This document shows positions 43,914-53,263 of a stretch of 64,000 nt of DNA, piece by piece. The stretch is taken from the NCBI RefSeq assembly GCF_024181405.1, contig NZ_CP051302.1:1984001-2048000 (forward strand), in the 5' to 3' direction. The notes beneath the pieces were generated by a model. That model saw only the letters and a list, made by a program, of their open reading frames with translations. It did no database searches and was not told the DNA's origin. The translations under genes were made by a program, and so were the position numbers. Each line of letters begins with the position of its first letter. Position 1 is the stretch's first letter. The stretch comes from Treponema denticola (lineage in GTDB: Bacteria > Spirochaetota > Spirochaetia > Treponematales > Treponemataceae).

Positions 43914-44162
43914 CTAGTGCTTACATGTTGAGCATGAAGATGAAGAACAACCTGAACAGCCGCCTGATGCAGCCTTTGGAGCGGAAGAAGAATCGTTTAC
44001 ATAAAAACCCGATCCTCTAAAATTAATTCCCAAGCCGCCGGAAATAACTCTTCTTACAGGCTTACCGCACTCAGGGCAAATGGATACGGGTTCATCGCTC
44101 ATTCTCTGAAAAACCTCAAAATCATGACCGCAAGAATCGCAGACATACTCATACGTTGGCAT
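43914..44162 (-). CDS. FmdB-family zinc-ribbon protein
   Basis: The 82-aa protein opens with MPTYEYVCDSCGHDFEVFQ and has ICPECGKPVRRVISGG, the four-cysteine ribbon of the FmdB/CxxC_CxxC_SSSS family. The tail is rich in Ser, Gly and Cys (GGCSGCSSSSCSTCKH), as the family name says. GGGAG precedes the ATG. Function unknown; some relatives regulate amide metabolism. Confidence 0.88.
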   Translation of the reverse strand: MPTYEYVCDSCGHDFEVFQRMSDEPVSICPECGKPVRRVISGGLGINFRGSGFYVNDSSSAPKAASGGCSGCSSSSCSTCKH

Positions 44163-44179
44163 CGTTAAACTCCCATAGG

Positions 44180-45025
44180 TTAATAATTATATAAAGACTT
44201 TATTATTTCGATAATTTTAGATTCGGTAACGGATCTGTTTTCTATAATCAGCTTATTTTCTTCAAGTCTTACATCAGCCTTAAACTGCTTTTTAAAAAAT
44301 AATTTCAATAAAGAAGCAGTCATTACATTTTTTGTTTCGATACTCAAATCGTATAGATATTCATTTTCAACTTCCGGATTCTTCTTTAAGTACATTTCTA
44401 TTACACCGACAGGAAGCCCAAGCTGAACTCCTATTATCTGTCCTAAAAAAAAGTCTCCATTTTTTACAAATATCCCTATATCCTGCGAACCTGAATTAAC
44501 AAGAGTATCAAAGCGTTGAGAAAACACGGCTTCTTCAGGCTTACTCAATTTACCTAAAAAAACTTCCATATTTTGTCTGTCATTAGGCCCCATAACCAGA
44601 CAGGCTATTTGAGGAGACGGAATTGAAACATCAACATAAGACGACTTATAATACTTATACTTCTCCTTTGTTTTTTTAGGCTCCCATCCGTTCTTCTTCT
44701 TAAAAATACTGTCCGTCATTCCGTAAGGATATTTTCCTGTAGCGCAAATCCTAATTTCCGTAAGCCTGTTTTTTACAAAAACCCCTGAATATACGGCTGT
44801 AGTCCGGCTCAAGGCCTGCTTCATAGAGTCTCCGCCGACGGAAGTCAAAATAGGCTCCGCTATTTTTTTATTTTTCTCGATAGGCATATAAATATACATA
44901 TCGGCATCATCGCCTATCATGCCGAAGGGCCTTACAATCCCCGGAAGAGGCGGTGCGGTTTTACATGAAGCAAAAACCAAAATAACAACGAGTACAGCAA
45001 GGGTATTTCTAATTATTCTTTTCAA
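44180..45025 (-). CDS. Lipoprotein of unknown function
   Basis: The 281-aa protein begins with a lipoprotein signal peptide (KRIIRNTLAVLVVILVFASC, lipobox VFASC) and has no recognised domain. TTG 45025 is chosen because GGGAG lies seven bases upstream and it gives a compact signal peptide; ATG 45043 is the alternative. The start overlaps the end of ileS by 17 bases, so the genes are coupled. Likely surface or periplasmic side of the envelope. Confidence 0.6.
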   Translation of the reverse strand: MKRIIRNTLAVLVVILVFASCKTAPPLPGIVRPFGMIGDDADMYIYMPIEKNKKIAEPILTSVGGDSMKQALSRTTAVYSGVFVKNRLTEIRICATGKYPYGMTDSIFKKKNGWEPKKTKEKYKYYKSSYVDVSIPSPQIACLVMGPNDRQNMEVFLGKLSKPEEAVFSQRFDTLVNSGSQDIGIFVKNGDFFLGQIIGVQLGLPVGVIEMYLKKNPEVENEYLYDLSIETKNVMTASLLKLFFKKQFKADVRLEENKLIIENRSVTESKIIEIIKSLYNY

Positions 45026-48000
45026 TTCCAATCTCCCATTCATAATCGCCGGCTTCAACAAGGCTTGTTTTAATGGAACCGAGCTTTGCCAATTCTCCTG
45101 TTTTAAACCAAGAAGATTGCACAGTCAAGGTTTCATCACAAACATAGTCCTTAAAAAGCTCAAAAGCTTTTTCCAGCTCTTTATTATCGGCATTTTTTTG
45201 AGAGGCTGAAAGATAAAGTTTAATTCTATCGGTAACATCAAGCCCGCATTCCTTACGCAGGGTTTGAATACCCCTTACCAAGTCCCTGATATAACCTTCC
45301 ATTAAAAGTTCTTCAGTCAGCTCGGTATTAAGGCCTACGGTTAGGGTTCCCTCATTTACTATTTTTAAAGAAGCCTTTTCGATTCTATTTATCACAATCT
45401 TATCGGCGGTTATTTCTACCGATTTTCCTTCGATGTCGATACTTAAAGTAGCACCCTCCATTATGTTTTGGATTTCACTTGAATTCATCTGTTCAATTAT
45501 GGCAGCAGCCTTTTTCATAAGGGGGCCTAATTCTTTTCCGAGAGCCTTAAAATTAGCCTTGGCCGAATATTCTACAAGCTCATCCTCTTTTTCGTGGAAG
45601 ATAACCTCTTTAACATTGAGCTCCTCGATTATGCTTTCTTCCATTTCCAAAAGAACTCTTTTTTCTTCGGGATTGAGGGTTACTATTTCTACAGCCTTTA
45701 AGGGCTGCCTTATCTTTAAGTTAAACTGATAACGTAAGGACCTTCCCATTGAAACAGCCTTTTGAACCGTCTTCATCTTAAATTCAAGCTCACTGTTTCT
45801 TATCTTTTCGTTATACTCAGGGTAGTCTGCAAGATGGATAGAAAGAGCATCTTTTTCGGTCCGCAAATTCTGCCAAATGCTTTCCGTAATAAACGGCACT
45901 ACCGGAGCTGCAACAAGAGAAAATTTCTTTAAGGCACGGTAGAGGGTCTCGTAGGCTTGAGCCTTGTCCCCGTCATTTTCGCTTTTCCAAAAGCGGCGGC
46001 GGGAACGGCGGATATACCAGTTATTTAAAAGATCAATATATTCGACCATCGGAGGAATAGCTTGTGATAGATCATATTTGTCGAGAGCTGCCGTTACATC
46101 GGCAACAAGTTTTTCGGTTACCGATAAGATCCACAGGTCTAAGGGATTATTTAATTTAGCTAAAAATTCTTCTACACCCTCATCCTTTCCGTCAACCTTT
46201 GCATTATGAGGAGGCTTTACTCCGTCTATATTGGCATAGGTTATATAGAAACTGTAGCTGTTCCAAAAAGGAATTAAGATTCCTTTAAGAACATCCCGCA
46301 CTCCTTCATCCGAATATTTTAAGTCGTCAGCCTTTACAACATTCGAGTTCATCAAAAAGAGGCGGAGGGCATCGGCTCCGAATTGTTTTATAACCTCGTT
46401 GGGGTCTGTATAGTTGCGTAAGGATTTTGACATCTTCTTACCGTCCTCGGCAAGCACAAGGCCGTTTACTATACAGTTTTTAAAAGCCGGCTCATCAAAA
46501 AGAGCTGCCGCCAAAATCGTTAAAGTATAAAACCATCCGCGGGTCTGATCCAAGCCTTCTGAAATAAAATCGGCCGGAAAGTTTTTTTCAAAGTGTTCTT
46601 TGTTTTCAAAAGGATAGTGCTGTTGAGCATAGGGCATCGAACCAGACTCAAACCAGCAGTCCAAAACTTCCGGAACACGCTTCATCGTTCCGCCGCATTT
46701 TTTACAGGGAATATTTATCTTATCGACAAAGTGCTTGTGCATATCTTCAGGGAATATGCCTGAAAGCTCTTTTAATTCCTCCCTGCTTCCTACACAGATT
46801 GTTTCGCCGCAATCGGGGCACTTCCAAATAGGAATTGGATTTCCCCAATATCGGTTTCGGCTGATAGCCCAGTCTCGGGCTCCTTCAAGCCACTTTCCGA
46901 AGCGGCCTGTTTTTATATGGTCGGGCTGCCAATTTATTTTTGAGTTAGCATTAAGGAGATTATCTTTTATCTTTGTAACCGAAACAAACCAGCTTGCAAC
47001 GGCCCTGTATATCAAGGGGCTTGAGCATCTCCAGCAATGCGGATAGGAGTGTAAAATCTGAGCCTTCTTAAAGAGCTTGTCTTCGGCTTTTAACCTTTCC
47101 ATAATTTGCTTGTCTGCATCCTTTACAAAAAGGCCTTGGTAGTCGGAAACTTCGTTAGTAAATTTACATTCGGCATCGACAGGACAAACGGTCGGAACTC
47201 CCGTATCTTTAAATATCCTGTTATCGTCTTCACCGAAGCCGGGAGCCGTGTGAACAATTCCCGTTCCGTCCTCGGTTGTAACAAAGTCGCCTATCAAAAC
47301 CCTAAAGGCACCCTGCCCAGCTTCAGCATTTTTTCCGTTTTCATCGGCAGCGAGGTTTTTAAAATAAGGAAAGAGGGGCTCATACCTTAAACCTTCAAGT
47401 TCTGCGCCCTTCTTTGTCCAAATCAGCTTATACTCTTTTGCTTCTTCTTTTCCGCTCTTTGCAAAATAGGCTTCAAGCCGAGGCACGGCCATTATATAGT
47501 GAGCTCCGTCATATTCTATTAAGGCATAGTCGATGTCCACGCCCACAGCAAGACCGAGGTTACTCGGCAGGGTCCAAGGAGTTGTTGTCCATGCCAAAAG
47601 ATAGGTATCGGGAGGAAGAGCGTTTTTTCCTTCAAAGGCCTTGGCTGCAGGAGAAGTCTTTACAGGCGAAAGAGTCTTAAAGCGTACGGTTATTGCAGGG
47701 TCGTGAACATCCTTGTATCCGCCTAAGTTAAGCTCATGGTTTGAAAGCACCGTAGAACACCTCGGACAATAAGGGAGAATATAGTAGCCCTCATACAATA
47801 GACCTTTTTCCCAAAGACTTTTCATTACCCACCAAATGGATTCCATAAAGCCGGGTTCCATGGTCTTATAATCGTTTTCAAAGTCAACCCAGCGGCCTAA
47901 GCGGGTAATCGTCTGTTTCCATTCTTTTACATAACGCAAAACGCTTGCACGGCAGGCTTCGTTAAATTTATCTATACCGTATTTTTCTATATCGGTCTTT

Positions 48001-48311
48001 GAATTAAGCCCAAGTTCTTTTTCGATTAAATTTTCAACGGGAAGGCCGTGGCAGTCCCACCCGAAGCGGCGCTCTACCCTAAAGCCCTTCATTGTCTTAT
48101 ATCGCGGAATAATATCCTTAATTGTTCCGGGAACAAAGTGGCCGAAGTGAGGCAGCCCTGTGGCAAAGGGCGGGCCGTCAAAGAAAATATAATTATCCCG
48201 ACCGTCACGCGATGAAACGGACTTTTTAAATACATCGTTTTTTTCCCAAAATTTTAAGACATCTTCTTCTTGTTTTGCAAAATCAACCTTAGGATCTACA
48301 GGTTTATACAT
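45009..48311 (-). CDS. ileS: Isoleucyl-tRNA synthetase, eukaryote-like type
   Basis: IleS charges tRNA-Ile. The 1100-aa class I synthetase has the HIGH-type motif (PPFATGLPHFGHF), a CP1 editing domain, KMSKS (EDGKKMSKSLRNYTDP) and zinc-type cysteine pairs (WKCPDCGE, PCKKCGG). The opening region and the long C-terminus place it with the eukaryote-like IleRS branch found in spirochaetes; that branch is known for mupirocin resistance. ATG 48311 has GGAG upstream; a TTG at 48323 covers that site. Divergent from the IMP dehydrogenase gene. Confidence 0.95.
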   Translation of the reverse strand: MYKPVDPKVDFAKQEEDVLKFWEKNDVFKKSVSSRDGRDNYIFFDGPPFATGLPHFGHFVPGTIKDIIPRYKTMKGFRVERRFGWDCHGLPVENLIEKELGLNSKTDIEKYGIDKFNEACRASVLRYVKEWKQTITRLGRWVDFENDYKTMEPGFMESIWWVMKSLWEKGLLYEGYYILPYCPRCSTVLSNHELNLGGYKDVHDPAITVRFKTLSPVKTSPAAKAFEGKNALPPDTYLLAWTTTPWTLPSNLGLAVGVDIDYALIEYDGAHYIMAVPRLEAYFAKSGKEEAKEYKLIWTKKGAELEGLRYEPLFPYFKNLAADENGKNAEAGQGAFRVLIGDFVTTEDGTGIVHTAPGFGEDDNRIFKDTGVPTVCPVDAECKFTNEVSDYQGLFVKDADKQIMERLKAEDKLFKKAQILHSYPHCWRCSSPLIYRAVASWFVSVTKIKDNLLNANSKINWQPDHIKTGRFGKWLEGARDWAISRNRYWGNPIPIWKCPDCGETICVGSREELKELSGIFPEDMHKHFVDKINIPCKKCGGTMKRVPEVLDCWFESGSMPYAQQHYPFENKEHFEKNFPADFISEGLDQTRGWFYTLTILAAALFDEPAFKNCIVNGLVLAEDGKKMSKSLRNYTDPNEVIKQFGADALRLFLMNSNVVKADDLKYSDEGVRDVLKGILIPFWNSYSFYITYANIDGVKPPHNAKVDGKDEGVEEFLAKLNNPLDLWILSVTEKLVADVTAALDKYDLSQAIPPMVEYIDLLNNWYIRRSRRRFWKSENDGDKAQAYETLYRALKKFSLVAAPVVPFITESIWQNLRTEKDALSIHLADYPEYNEKIRNSELEFKMKTVQKAVSMGRSLRYQFNLKIRQPLKAVEIVTLNPEEKRVLLEMEESIIEELNVKEVIFHEKEDELVEYSAKANFKALGKELGPLMKKAAAIIEQMNSSEIQNIMEGATLSIDIEGKSVEITADKIVINRIEKASLKIVNEGTLTVGLNTELTEELLMEGYIRDLVRGIQTLRKECGLDVTDRIKLYLSASQKNADNKELEKAFELFKDYVCDETLTVQSSWFKTGELAKLGSIKTSLVEAGDYEWEIGIEKNN

Positions 48312-48459
48312 TAAAAACTCCAAAATAAAAAATTATAGTTAAGAATTATACTATTTTTTTTTAAATTGTACAACGCCTCCGACAACCTAAAAAATTCAAA
48401 GTCCTTGATTTTTTTTCAAAAAAATTATAGTATTAAGAAATTTATTTTTGAGGTGATCT

Positions 48460-49974
48460 ATGGCTTTTTTTTATGATGAACCTTCGCATACATTCAGCGA
48501 ATATTTATTGGTCCCGCGTCTTTCGGGAGTCGAGCACATTCCTCAGGCGGTTTCTCTTAAAACGCCTTTAACAAAATATAAAAAAGGTGAAGAGCCTAAA
48601 ATCAGTTTAAATATTCCTCTTGTTTCTTCAATTATGCAGTCTGTTTCAGATCATAATATGGCTGTTGCGCTTGCACGGGAAGGAGGCCTTTCCTTTATCT
48701 TCGGCTCGCAATCAATTGAAAGTGAAGCTAAGATGGCCGCAAAAGTAAAAAACTATAGGGCAGGTTTTGTCGAAAGCGATTCAAACCTCACGCCTGAGCA
48801 TCATTTAAGCGATGTTTTAGACTTAAAGGACAGGACAGACCACACTACCGTTGCGGTAACCCATGACGGGACAGGACACGGAAAACTCTTAGGTGTAGTT
48901 ACAGGCAGGGATTACCACATAGGCCATACCGATTTAAATACAAAGGTAAAAGAATTTATGACGCCTATCGAACGCCTCCATGTTGCCGAAGAAGGAATCA
49001 GCTTAAAAAAGGCCCAAGACATTATCTGGGAATTTAAGCTTAATTCGCTTCCGATTCTTGATAAAAAAGGCTGTCTTGTTGCCTTTGTTTTTAGAAAGGA
49101 TTATGAAAGCAATACGGAAAACCCGCTCGAACTTCTTGATGAAAAAAAACGCTACATGGTAGGAGCAGGTATAAATACAAGGGACTATGAAGAGCGAGTT
49201 CCTGCCCTTGTAGAAGCCGGAGCCGATGTTTTATGTATCGATTCTTCGGACGGATTTAGCGATTGGCAAAAACAAACAATTCAATTTGTAAAAGAAAAAT
49301 ACGGAGAGTCTATTCCTGTAGGAGCAGGAAATGTTGTCGACGCAGACGGCTTTAACTTTTTAGCTGATGCCGGAGCCGACTTTATAAAGGTAGGAATAGG
49401 GGGCGGTTCAATCTGCATTACCCGTGAGACAAAGGGAATAGGAAGAGGTCAGGCCACCGCCGTAATAGAGGTTGCCAAAGCCCGGGATGAATATTTTAAA
49501 AAGAAGGGCGTTTATATTCCTATCTGCTCCGACGGCGGAATCGTTTTTGATTACCACATAACCCTAGCCCTAGCTATGGGAAGCGATTTCTGTATGCTCG
49601 GCCGCTACTTTGCCCGCTTTGACGAAAGCCCTACCAACAAGGTATTGATTAACGGAAACTATATGAAAGAATACTGGGGCGAAGGTTCAGCGAGGGCAAG
49701 GAATTGGCAGCGATACGATTCCGGCGGAGAGAAAAAACTTTCATTTGAAGAGGGTGTAGACTCCTACGTTCCCTATGCAGGAAAACTCCACGACAATGTT
49801 GCGGTAACCTTAAATAAGATACGCTCAACAATGTGTAATTGCGGGGTTTTAAGTATTCCGGAATTCCAGCGTGACGCAAAAATAACTTTAGTCTCTTCGG
49901 CAAGTATCATTGAAGGCGGCCCTCACGATGTCGTCTTAAAAGACATGAGCCACTCCTCAGGCTCCAATTATTAA
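48460..49974 (+). CDS. guaB: IMP dehydrogenase, trichomonad-like type
   Basis: The enzyme oxidises IMP to XMP, the committed step to guanine nucleotides. The 504-aa protein has a TIM barrel, a CBS pair (residues ~95-225) and the active-site loop [12 protein letters not shown], with the cysteine at residue 319. The flap WQRYD follows. The opening [20 protein letters not shown] and many internal blocks match what I recall of Tritrichomonas foetus IMPDH, including the residue number of the catalytic cysteine. GAGGTG lies before the ATG. Confidence 0.93.
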   Translation: MAFFYDEPSHTFSEYLLVPRLSGVEHIPQAVSLKTPLTKYKKGEEPKISLNIPLVSSIMQSVSDHNMAVALAREGGLSFIFGSQSIESEAKMAAKVKNYRAGFVESDSNLTPEHHLSDVLDLKDRTDHTTVAVTHDGTGHGKLLGVVTGRDYHIGHTDLNTKVKEFMTPIERLHVAEEGISLKKAQDIIWEFKLNSLPILDKKGCLVAFVFRKDYESNTENPLELLDEKKRYMVGAGINTRDYEERVPALVEAGADVLCIDSSDGFSDWQKQTIQFVKEKYGESIPVGAGNVVDADGFNFLADAGADFIKVGIGGGSICITRETKGIGRGQATAVIEVAKARDEYFKKKGVYIPICSDGGIVFDYHITLALAMGSDFCMLGRYFARFDESPTNKVLINGNYMKEYWGEGSARARNWQRYDSGGEKKLSFEEGVDSYVPYAGKLHDNVAVTLNKIRSTMCNCGVLSIPEFQRDAKITLVSSASIIEGGPHDVVLKDMSHSSGSNY

Positions 49975-49979
49975 GTAAA

Positions 49980-50024
49980 GAGCCGCTCAAATTACTAATT
50001 AAAGAGCGGCTCATATTTTTCCAA
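49980..50024 (+). terminator. Terminator of guaB
   Basis: GAGCCGCTC (49980-49988) pairs with GAGCGGCTC (50004-50012), followed by a short T-run. It also faces the convergent nitrilase gene. Confidence 0.8.
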
Positions 50025-50031
50025 TGTCATG

Positions 50032-50763
50032 TTAAATTTCGTATAACAAAAAGCCTGTTTTGCCCATAGGTATTTCTTTTATAAGTTTACCCTGGTGCCA
50101 AACAAAGGCGCCTCCTCCTATAGCCTTAGCATTTTCATTTACAAGGGAGTTTATAAATAAAACCGGTTTATCGAGGATTGCGGTTCTTTCGGCGTAGGCA
50201 GCGGCTTCACCATTTTTCCATTCTTCCTTTGTATAACCGCAAAATACCGGCCATAAAAAGGCATCGGGATTAAGGCTTATAATAGGCTCTAAAAGATTAT
50301 CTTCCCATAAGTCCCCGCAGATAAAAACGGCAAGGCGCTTACCCCCAAAATCAAACTCAAAAAACTCTTTTCCTTCCCGATAGTCGGCACAGGTACCTTC
50401 AATTCTCCAGCCTTGGGAAACTCTTTTATAAAGGCAAAGCATTTCTCCGTTTTTTCCTACTATCATGTAGGAGCTGAAAATAGCACCATGGTCGTTTTCG
50501 ATAAAGCCGAAACCTATGGCTGTTTTTTCTTTTTGGGCAATTGAACGAATCTTTGCAATGGGTTTCGAGTTTATTTGAAGAACCGTCAAAATATCTTTTT
50601 TATATTCAAAACAAAGAGAATCAAAGCCCTGTAAAAAACTTTCTCCAAATAGAAGAAGGTCGGGCTTTTCAGACCTTGTCTTTTCTATAAAGCCTTCAAT
50701 CTGCGATATATTAAAATCAATATCATTATTTTTATTTTCAGATGCACAAAGTCCGATTTTCAT
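50032..50763 (-). CDS. Carbon-nitrogen hydrolase (nitrilase superfamily)
   Basis: The 243-aa protein has the nitrilase catalytic triad: Glu in LLLFGESFLQG, Lys in YKRVSQGWR and Cys in VFICGDLWEDN. Members hydrolyse amides, nitriles or carbamoyl groups. Substrate is not evident. ATG 50763 is preferred with GGAGG five bases upstream. The gene follows the glyA terminator. Confidence 0.82.
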   Translation of the reverse strand: MKIGLCASENKNNDIDFNISQIEGFIEKTRSEKPDLLLFGESFLQGFDSLCFEYKKDILTVLQINSKPIAKIRSIAQKEKTAIGFGFIENDHGAIFSSYMIVGKNGEMLCLYKRVSQGWRIEGTCADYREGKEFFEFDFGGKRLAVFICGDLWEDNLLEPIISLNPDAFLWPVFCGYTKEEWKNGEAAAYAERTAILDKPVLFINSLVNENAKAIGGGAFVWHQGKLIKEIPMGKTGFLLYEI

Positions 50764-50778
50764 ACTTTCCTCCATAAA

Positions 50779-50823
50779 AAAAGGGGCATCCGATATAAAG
50801 CAAAAGCCTTTCGGAGCCCCTTA
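50779..50823 (-). terminator. Terminator of glyA
   Basis: On the minus strand AAGGGGCTCCGA (from 50822) pairs with TCGGATGCCCCTT and is followed by a T-run at 50775-50781. It separates glyA from the nitrilase gene. Confidence 0.85.
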
Positions 50824-50842
50824 TCTCAATTAAAAGATATTT

Positions 50843-52363
50843 TTAGCAATAAACGCTCTTTAAATAGTCCAAATCCAATTCGGGATAAAGAACAAATTTA
50901 TGTAAAAGAGCATCTACTTCTTTTTGTATCTCTGCTTTTACGGCAGGGTCTACAACTACATTAGCCTTGCTGGGAGCTCCGCTTTTTGTTACACCGGGTT
51001 TTGAAGCTTTTAATACCCTGTCTATAATTGAAGCAATCTGCTTCATTTCGGGTTTACCCATTCCGAGACTTGTTACGGCAGGAGTTCCTACGCGTAGACC
51101 GCTTGTCCACCAGGGGCCGTTCGGATCAAAGGGCAAGCTGTTTCTGTTAAGGGTTACACCGCACTCGGACATTGCAGTTTCCGCTTGGCGGCCGTTTAAG
51201 CCGTATTTTGTTACATTAATCAGCATTAAGTGATTGTCTGTTCCGTTTGTCTGGAGCTTCATACCGAGCTTCATACATTCTTCAGCGAGGGCGACAGCAT
51301 TGTCTCTTACATTGTGAGCATAGTCTTGATATTCCTTGCTGCTTGCCTCGCGGAAGGCAACAGCCTTTGCAGCCATAACATGAGGAAGAGGTCCGCCGAT
51401 TACAAGGGGGCAGCCCTTATCAACGAATTCTGCAAATTCTTTTTTACAAAGAATCATAGCACCGCGGGGGCCTCGGAGAGTTTTGTGGGTTGTAGTTGTT
51501 ACCACATCAGCCCAAAGAACGGGGTTGTATTCGCCTTCAAAAACCTTTCCTGCAACTAAGCCTGCAAAGTGTGCCATATCAACCATTAAGACGGCTCCGC
51601 ATTTATCCGCAATCTCTCTAAATTTCTTAAAGTTAATCTTTCGGGGATAGGCACTGTATCCGGCCAAAAGAATCAAGGGCTTTTCTTCCATTGCTCTTTT
51701 TTCGATTTCGGCATAATCAAGCTCACCTGTCTCTTTGTTTACCGTATATGAGCATGTTCTAAACATTTTTGAAGAAACGTTTTGAACATAGCCGTGGGTA
51801 AGGTGTCCGCCCGAATAGTAATCCAAGCCCATAAGTTTTTGATTTCCAAGAGCATGGCGTAATTCTTCCCACTCCTCATGGCTCAAACCTTCAAGGTTCA
51901 TCTTTTTAACCTTTCCGTCTACAACCGTCTCAAATTTCTTTAAGAAGGGCTCTTCAACCTTGGCATTTAAGATAGCCCAATAAGCTACGATATTTGCATC
52001 TGCTCCGGAGTGAGGCTGAACATAGGCATGTTCGGCTCCAAATATTTTACATGCTTCTTCGCAAGCAGCCATTTCAACGGCATCGACGTTTTCGCAGCCG
52101 CCGTAATATCTATGCTCAGGAAAACCTTCTGCATACTTATCGGTAAGCAGGTTCCCCATAGCAGCTTGAACTGCCAATGAAGAATAGTTTTCGCTGGCGA
52201 TAAGTTTTAAGTGACTTCGCTGATTTTCTATTTCTTTTACAATGCTTGATGCAACTTCAGGGTACACGGAGGCAACCTGATCCAAATTGGCCAAATATGC
52301 AACCATAGCTAACTTTGCATTTGAGCCTTCTTTCTCAAGGTATTTCTTTAAACCTTCTTTCAT
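50843..52363 (-). CDS. glyA: Serine hydroxymethyltransferase
   Basis: GlyA converts serine and tetrahydrofolate to glycine and methylene-THF. The 506-aa protein is longer than the usual ~420 residues because of insertions near the middle (residues ~140-190) and an N-terminal extension before SHLKLIASENYSS. PLP lysine lies in TTTTHKTLRGPRG. Other motifs: HRYYGGCENVD, VDMAHFAGLVAG. AGGAG lies upstream of the ATG. Terminator follows. Confidence 0.95.
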   Translation of the reverse strand: MKEGLKKYLEKEGSNAKLAMVAYLANLDQVASVYPEVASSIVKEIENQRSHLKLIASENYSSLAVQAAMGNLLTDKYAEGFPEHRYYGGCENVDAVEMAACEEACKIFGAEHAYVQPHSGADANIVAYWAILNAKVEEPFLKKFETVVDGKVKKMNLEGLSHEEWEELRHALGNQKLMGLDYYSGGHLTHGYVQNVSSKMFRTCSYTVNKETGELDYAEIEKRAMEEKPLILLAGYSAYPRKINFKKFREIADKCGAVLMVDMAHFAGLVAGKVFEGEYNPVLWADVVTTTTHKTLRGPRGAMILCKKEFAEFVDKGCPLVIGGPLPHVMAAKAVAFREASSKEYQDYAHNVRDNAVALAEECMKLGMKLQTNGTDNHLMLINVTKYGLNGRQAETAMSECGVTLNRNSLPFDPNGPWWTSGLRVGTPAVTSLGMGKPEMKQIASIIDRVLKASKPGVTKSGAPSKANVVVDPAVKAEIQKEVDALLHKFVLYPELDLDYLKSVYC

Positions 52364-52457
52364 TTTATAACTCCTATCAAAACTGTGTTTGTATACTATA
52401 ACTTCGATATTATAACAATTTATAAAATTATATTCTAGTCTTTTTTAGTATTGATAT

Positions 52458-53240
52458 CTAAGTTTCTATGTCTCTTTTGCGGTATTTTTTATAATGCTCA
52501 TAGAAAATAAATATCTTTTCAAACAAAAATACAAAAATAATAAAGCCGCAGGAATATTCTCCTATTAAAAATAATTGTTTAAAGTTATAAAAGAAAGGAA
52601 CAAAAAATTGAAGCATCTTGAGGCTGTAAAGAATCATAGTTGCCGCTATTGTTATTTTGCCGCCCCTTGTAGATTTTATTTCAACCGGAAATTTTAATAA
52701 CATAAAAAAAAGCATTCCCAAAGCTTGAAACATTAATCTTACAAAAATCAAATAGAAAAACCAATTAGGCAATAGCCCCAGTTGATAGTATACAATTGAA
52801 ACAAGAGCAAGCAGGGAATAATCACTCATGGAATCCAGCATACGCCCGATCCTTGTTTCTTGATTAAATTTACGGGCTATAAAGCCGTCAAAAAAGTCCG
52901 TCAAAAAAACCAAGATTAAAACAACAGCCAAGATTATTTTTATATGTTCTATCGAATTCTGCTTTAAAAGAAAGGCTATTAAAGGGACAGAGCTTATTCG
53001 CAGCAGGGTAATCCCATTTGCAAGATTAACTTTCTCAAGCATAAGATTAGTCCCAACATTTATAAAGTCTCCTTTGTATAGAATCAAAAAAAACAAAAGT
53101 AACGAATGCCAGAGAGTTATATGTATTAAAAATGCACTAAAAATCTCGGTATCCGTATTAAATATCTTATAAATTGCAAAAACAGCCGAGCACTGGAACA
53201 GCCAAAAAAATAAAACCAATCTGCCGATTTTTTTTTCCAT
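52458..53240 (-). CDS. CDP-alcohol phosphatidyltransferase family protein
   Basis: The 260-aa membrane protein carries the family signature DFFDGFIARKFNQETRIGRMLDSMSDY, i.e. DGxxARxxxxxxxxGxxxDxxxD in the usual spacing. It makes phospholipids by joining a CDP-alcohol and another alcohol. With an N-terminal pair of helices before the catalytic domain, it is longer than PgsA. The next gene on the same strand is a MraY/WecA-like transferase 23 bases upstream, so both act in envelope lipid or glycan synthesis. Confidence 0.85.
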   Translation of the reverse strand: MEKKIGRLVLFFWLFQCSAVFAIYKIFNTDTEIFSAFLIHITLWHSLLLFFLILYKGDFINVGTNLMLEKVNLANGITLLRISSVPLIAFLLKQNSIEHIKIILAVVLILVFLTDFFDGFIARKFNQETRIGRMLDSMSDYSLLALVSIVYYQLGLLPNWFFYLIFVRLMFQALGMLFFMLLKFPVEIKSTRGGKITIAATMILYSLKMLQFFVPFFYNFKQLFLIGEYSCGFIIFVFLFEKIFIFYEHYKKYRKRDIET

Positions 53241-53263
53241 AATTAAAGAAACAACTCCGCATT

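Noticed and set aside
45433..47680. Several plus-strand frames opposite ileS
   Set aside because: All lie opposite conserved synthetase sequence and are shadows.
48312..48459. T-box leader before ileS
   Set aside because: The gap is 148 bases shared with a divergent promoter and contains no T-box sequence or long structured leader.
52364..52457. Glycine riboswitch before glyA
   Set aside because: The gap is 94 bases and AT-rich without the tandem GG-containing fold.
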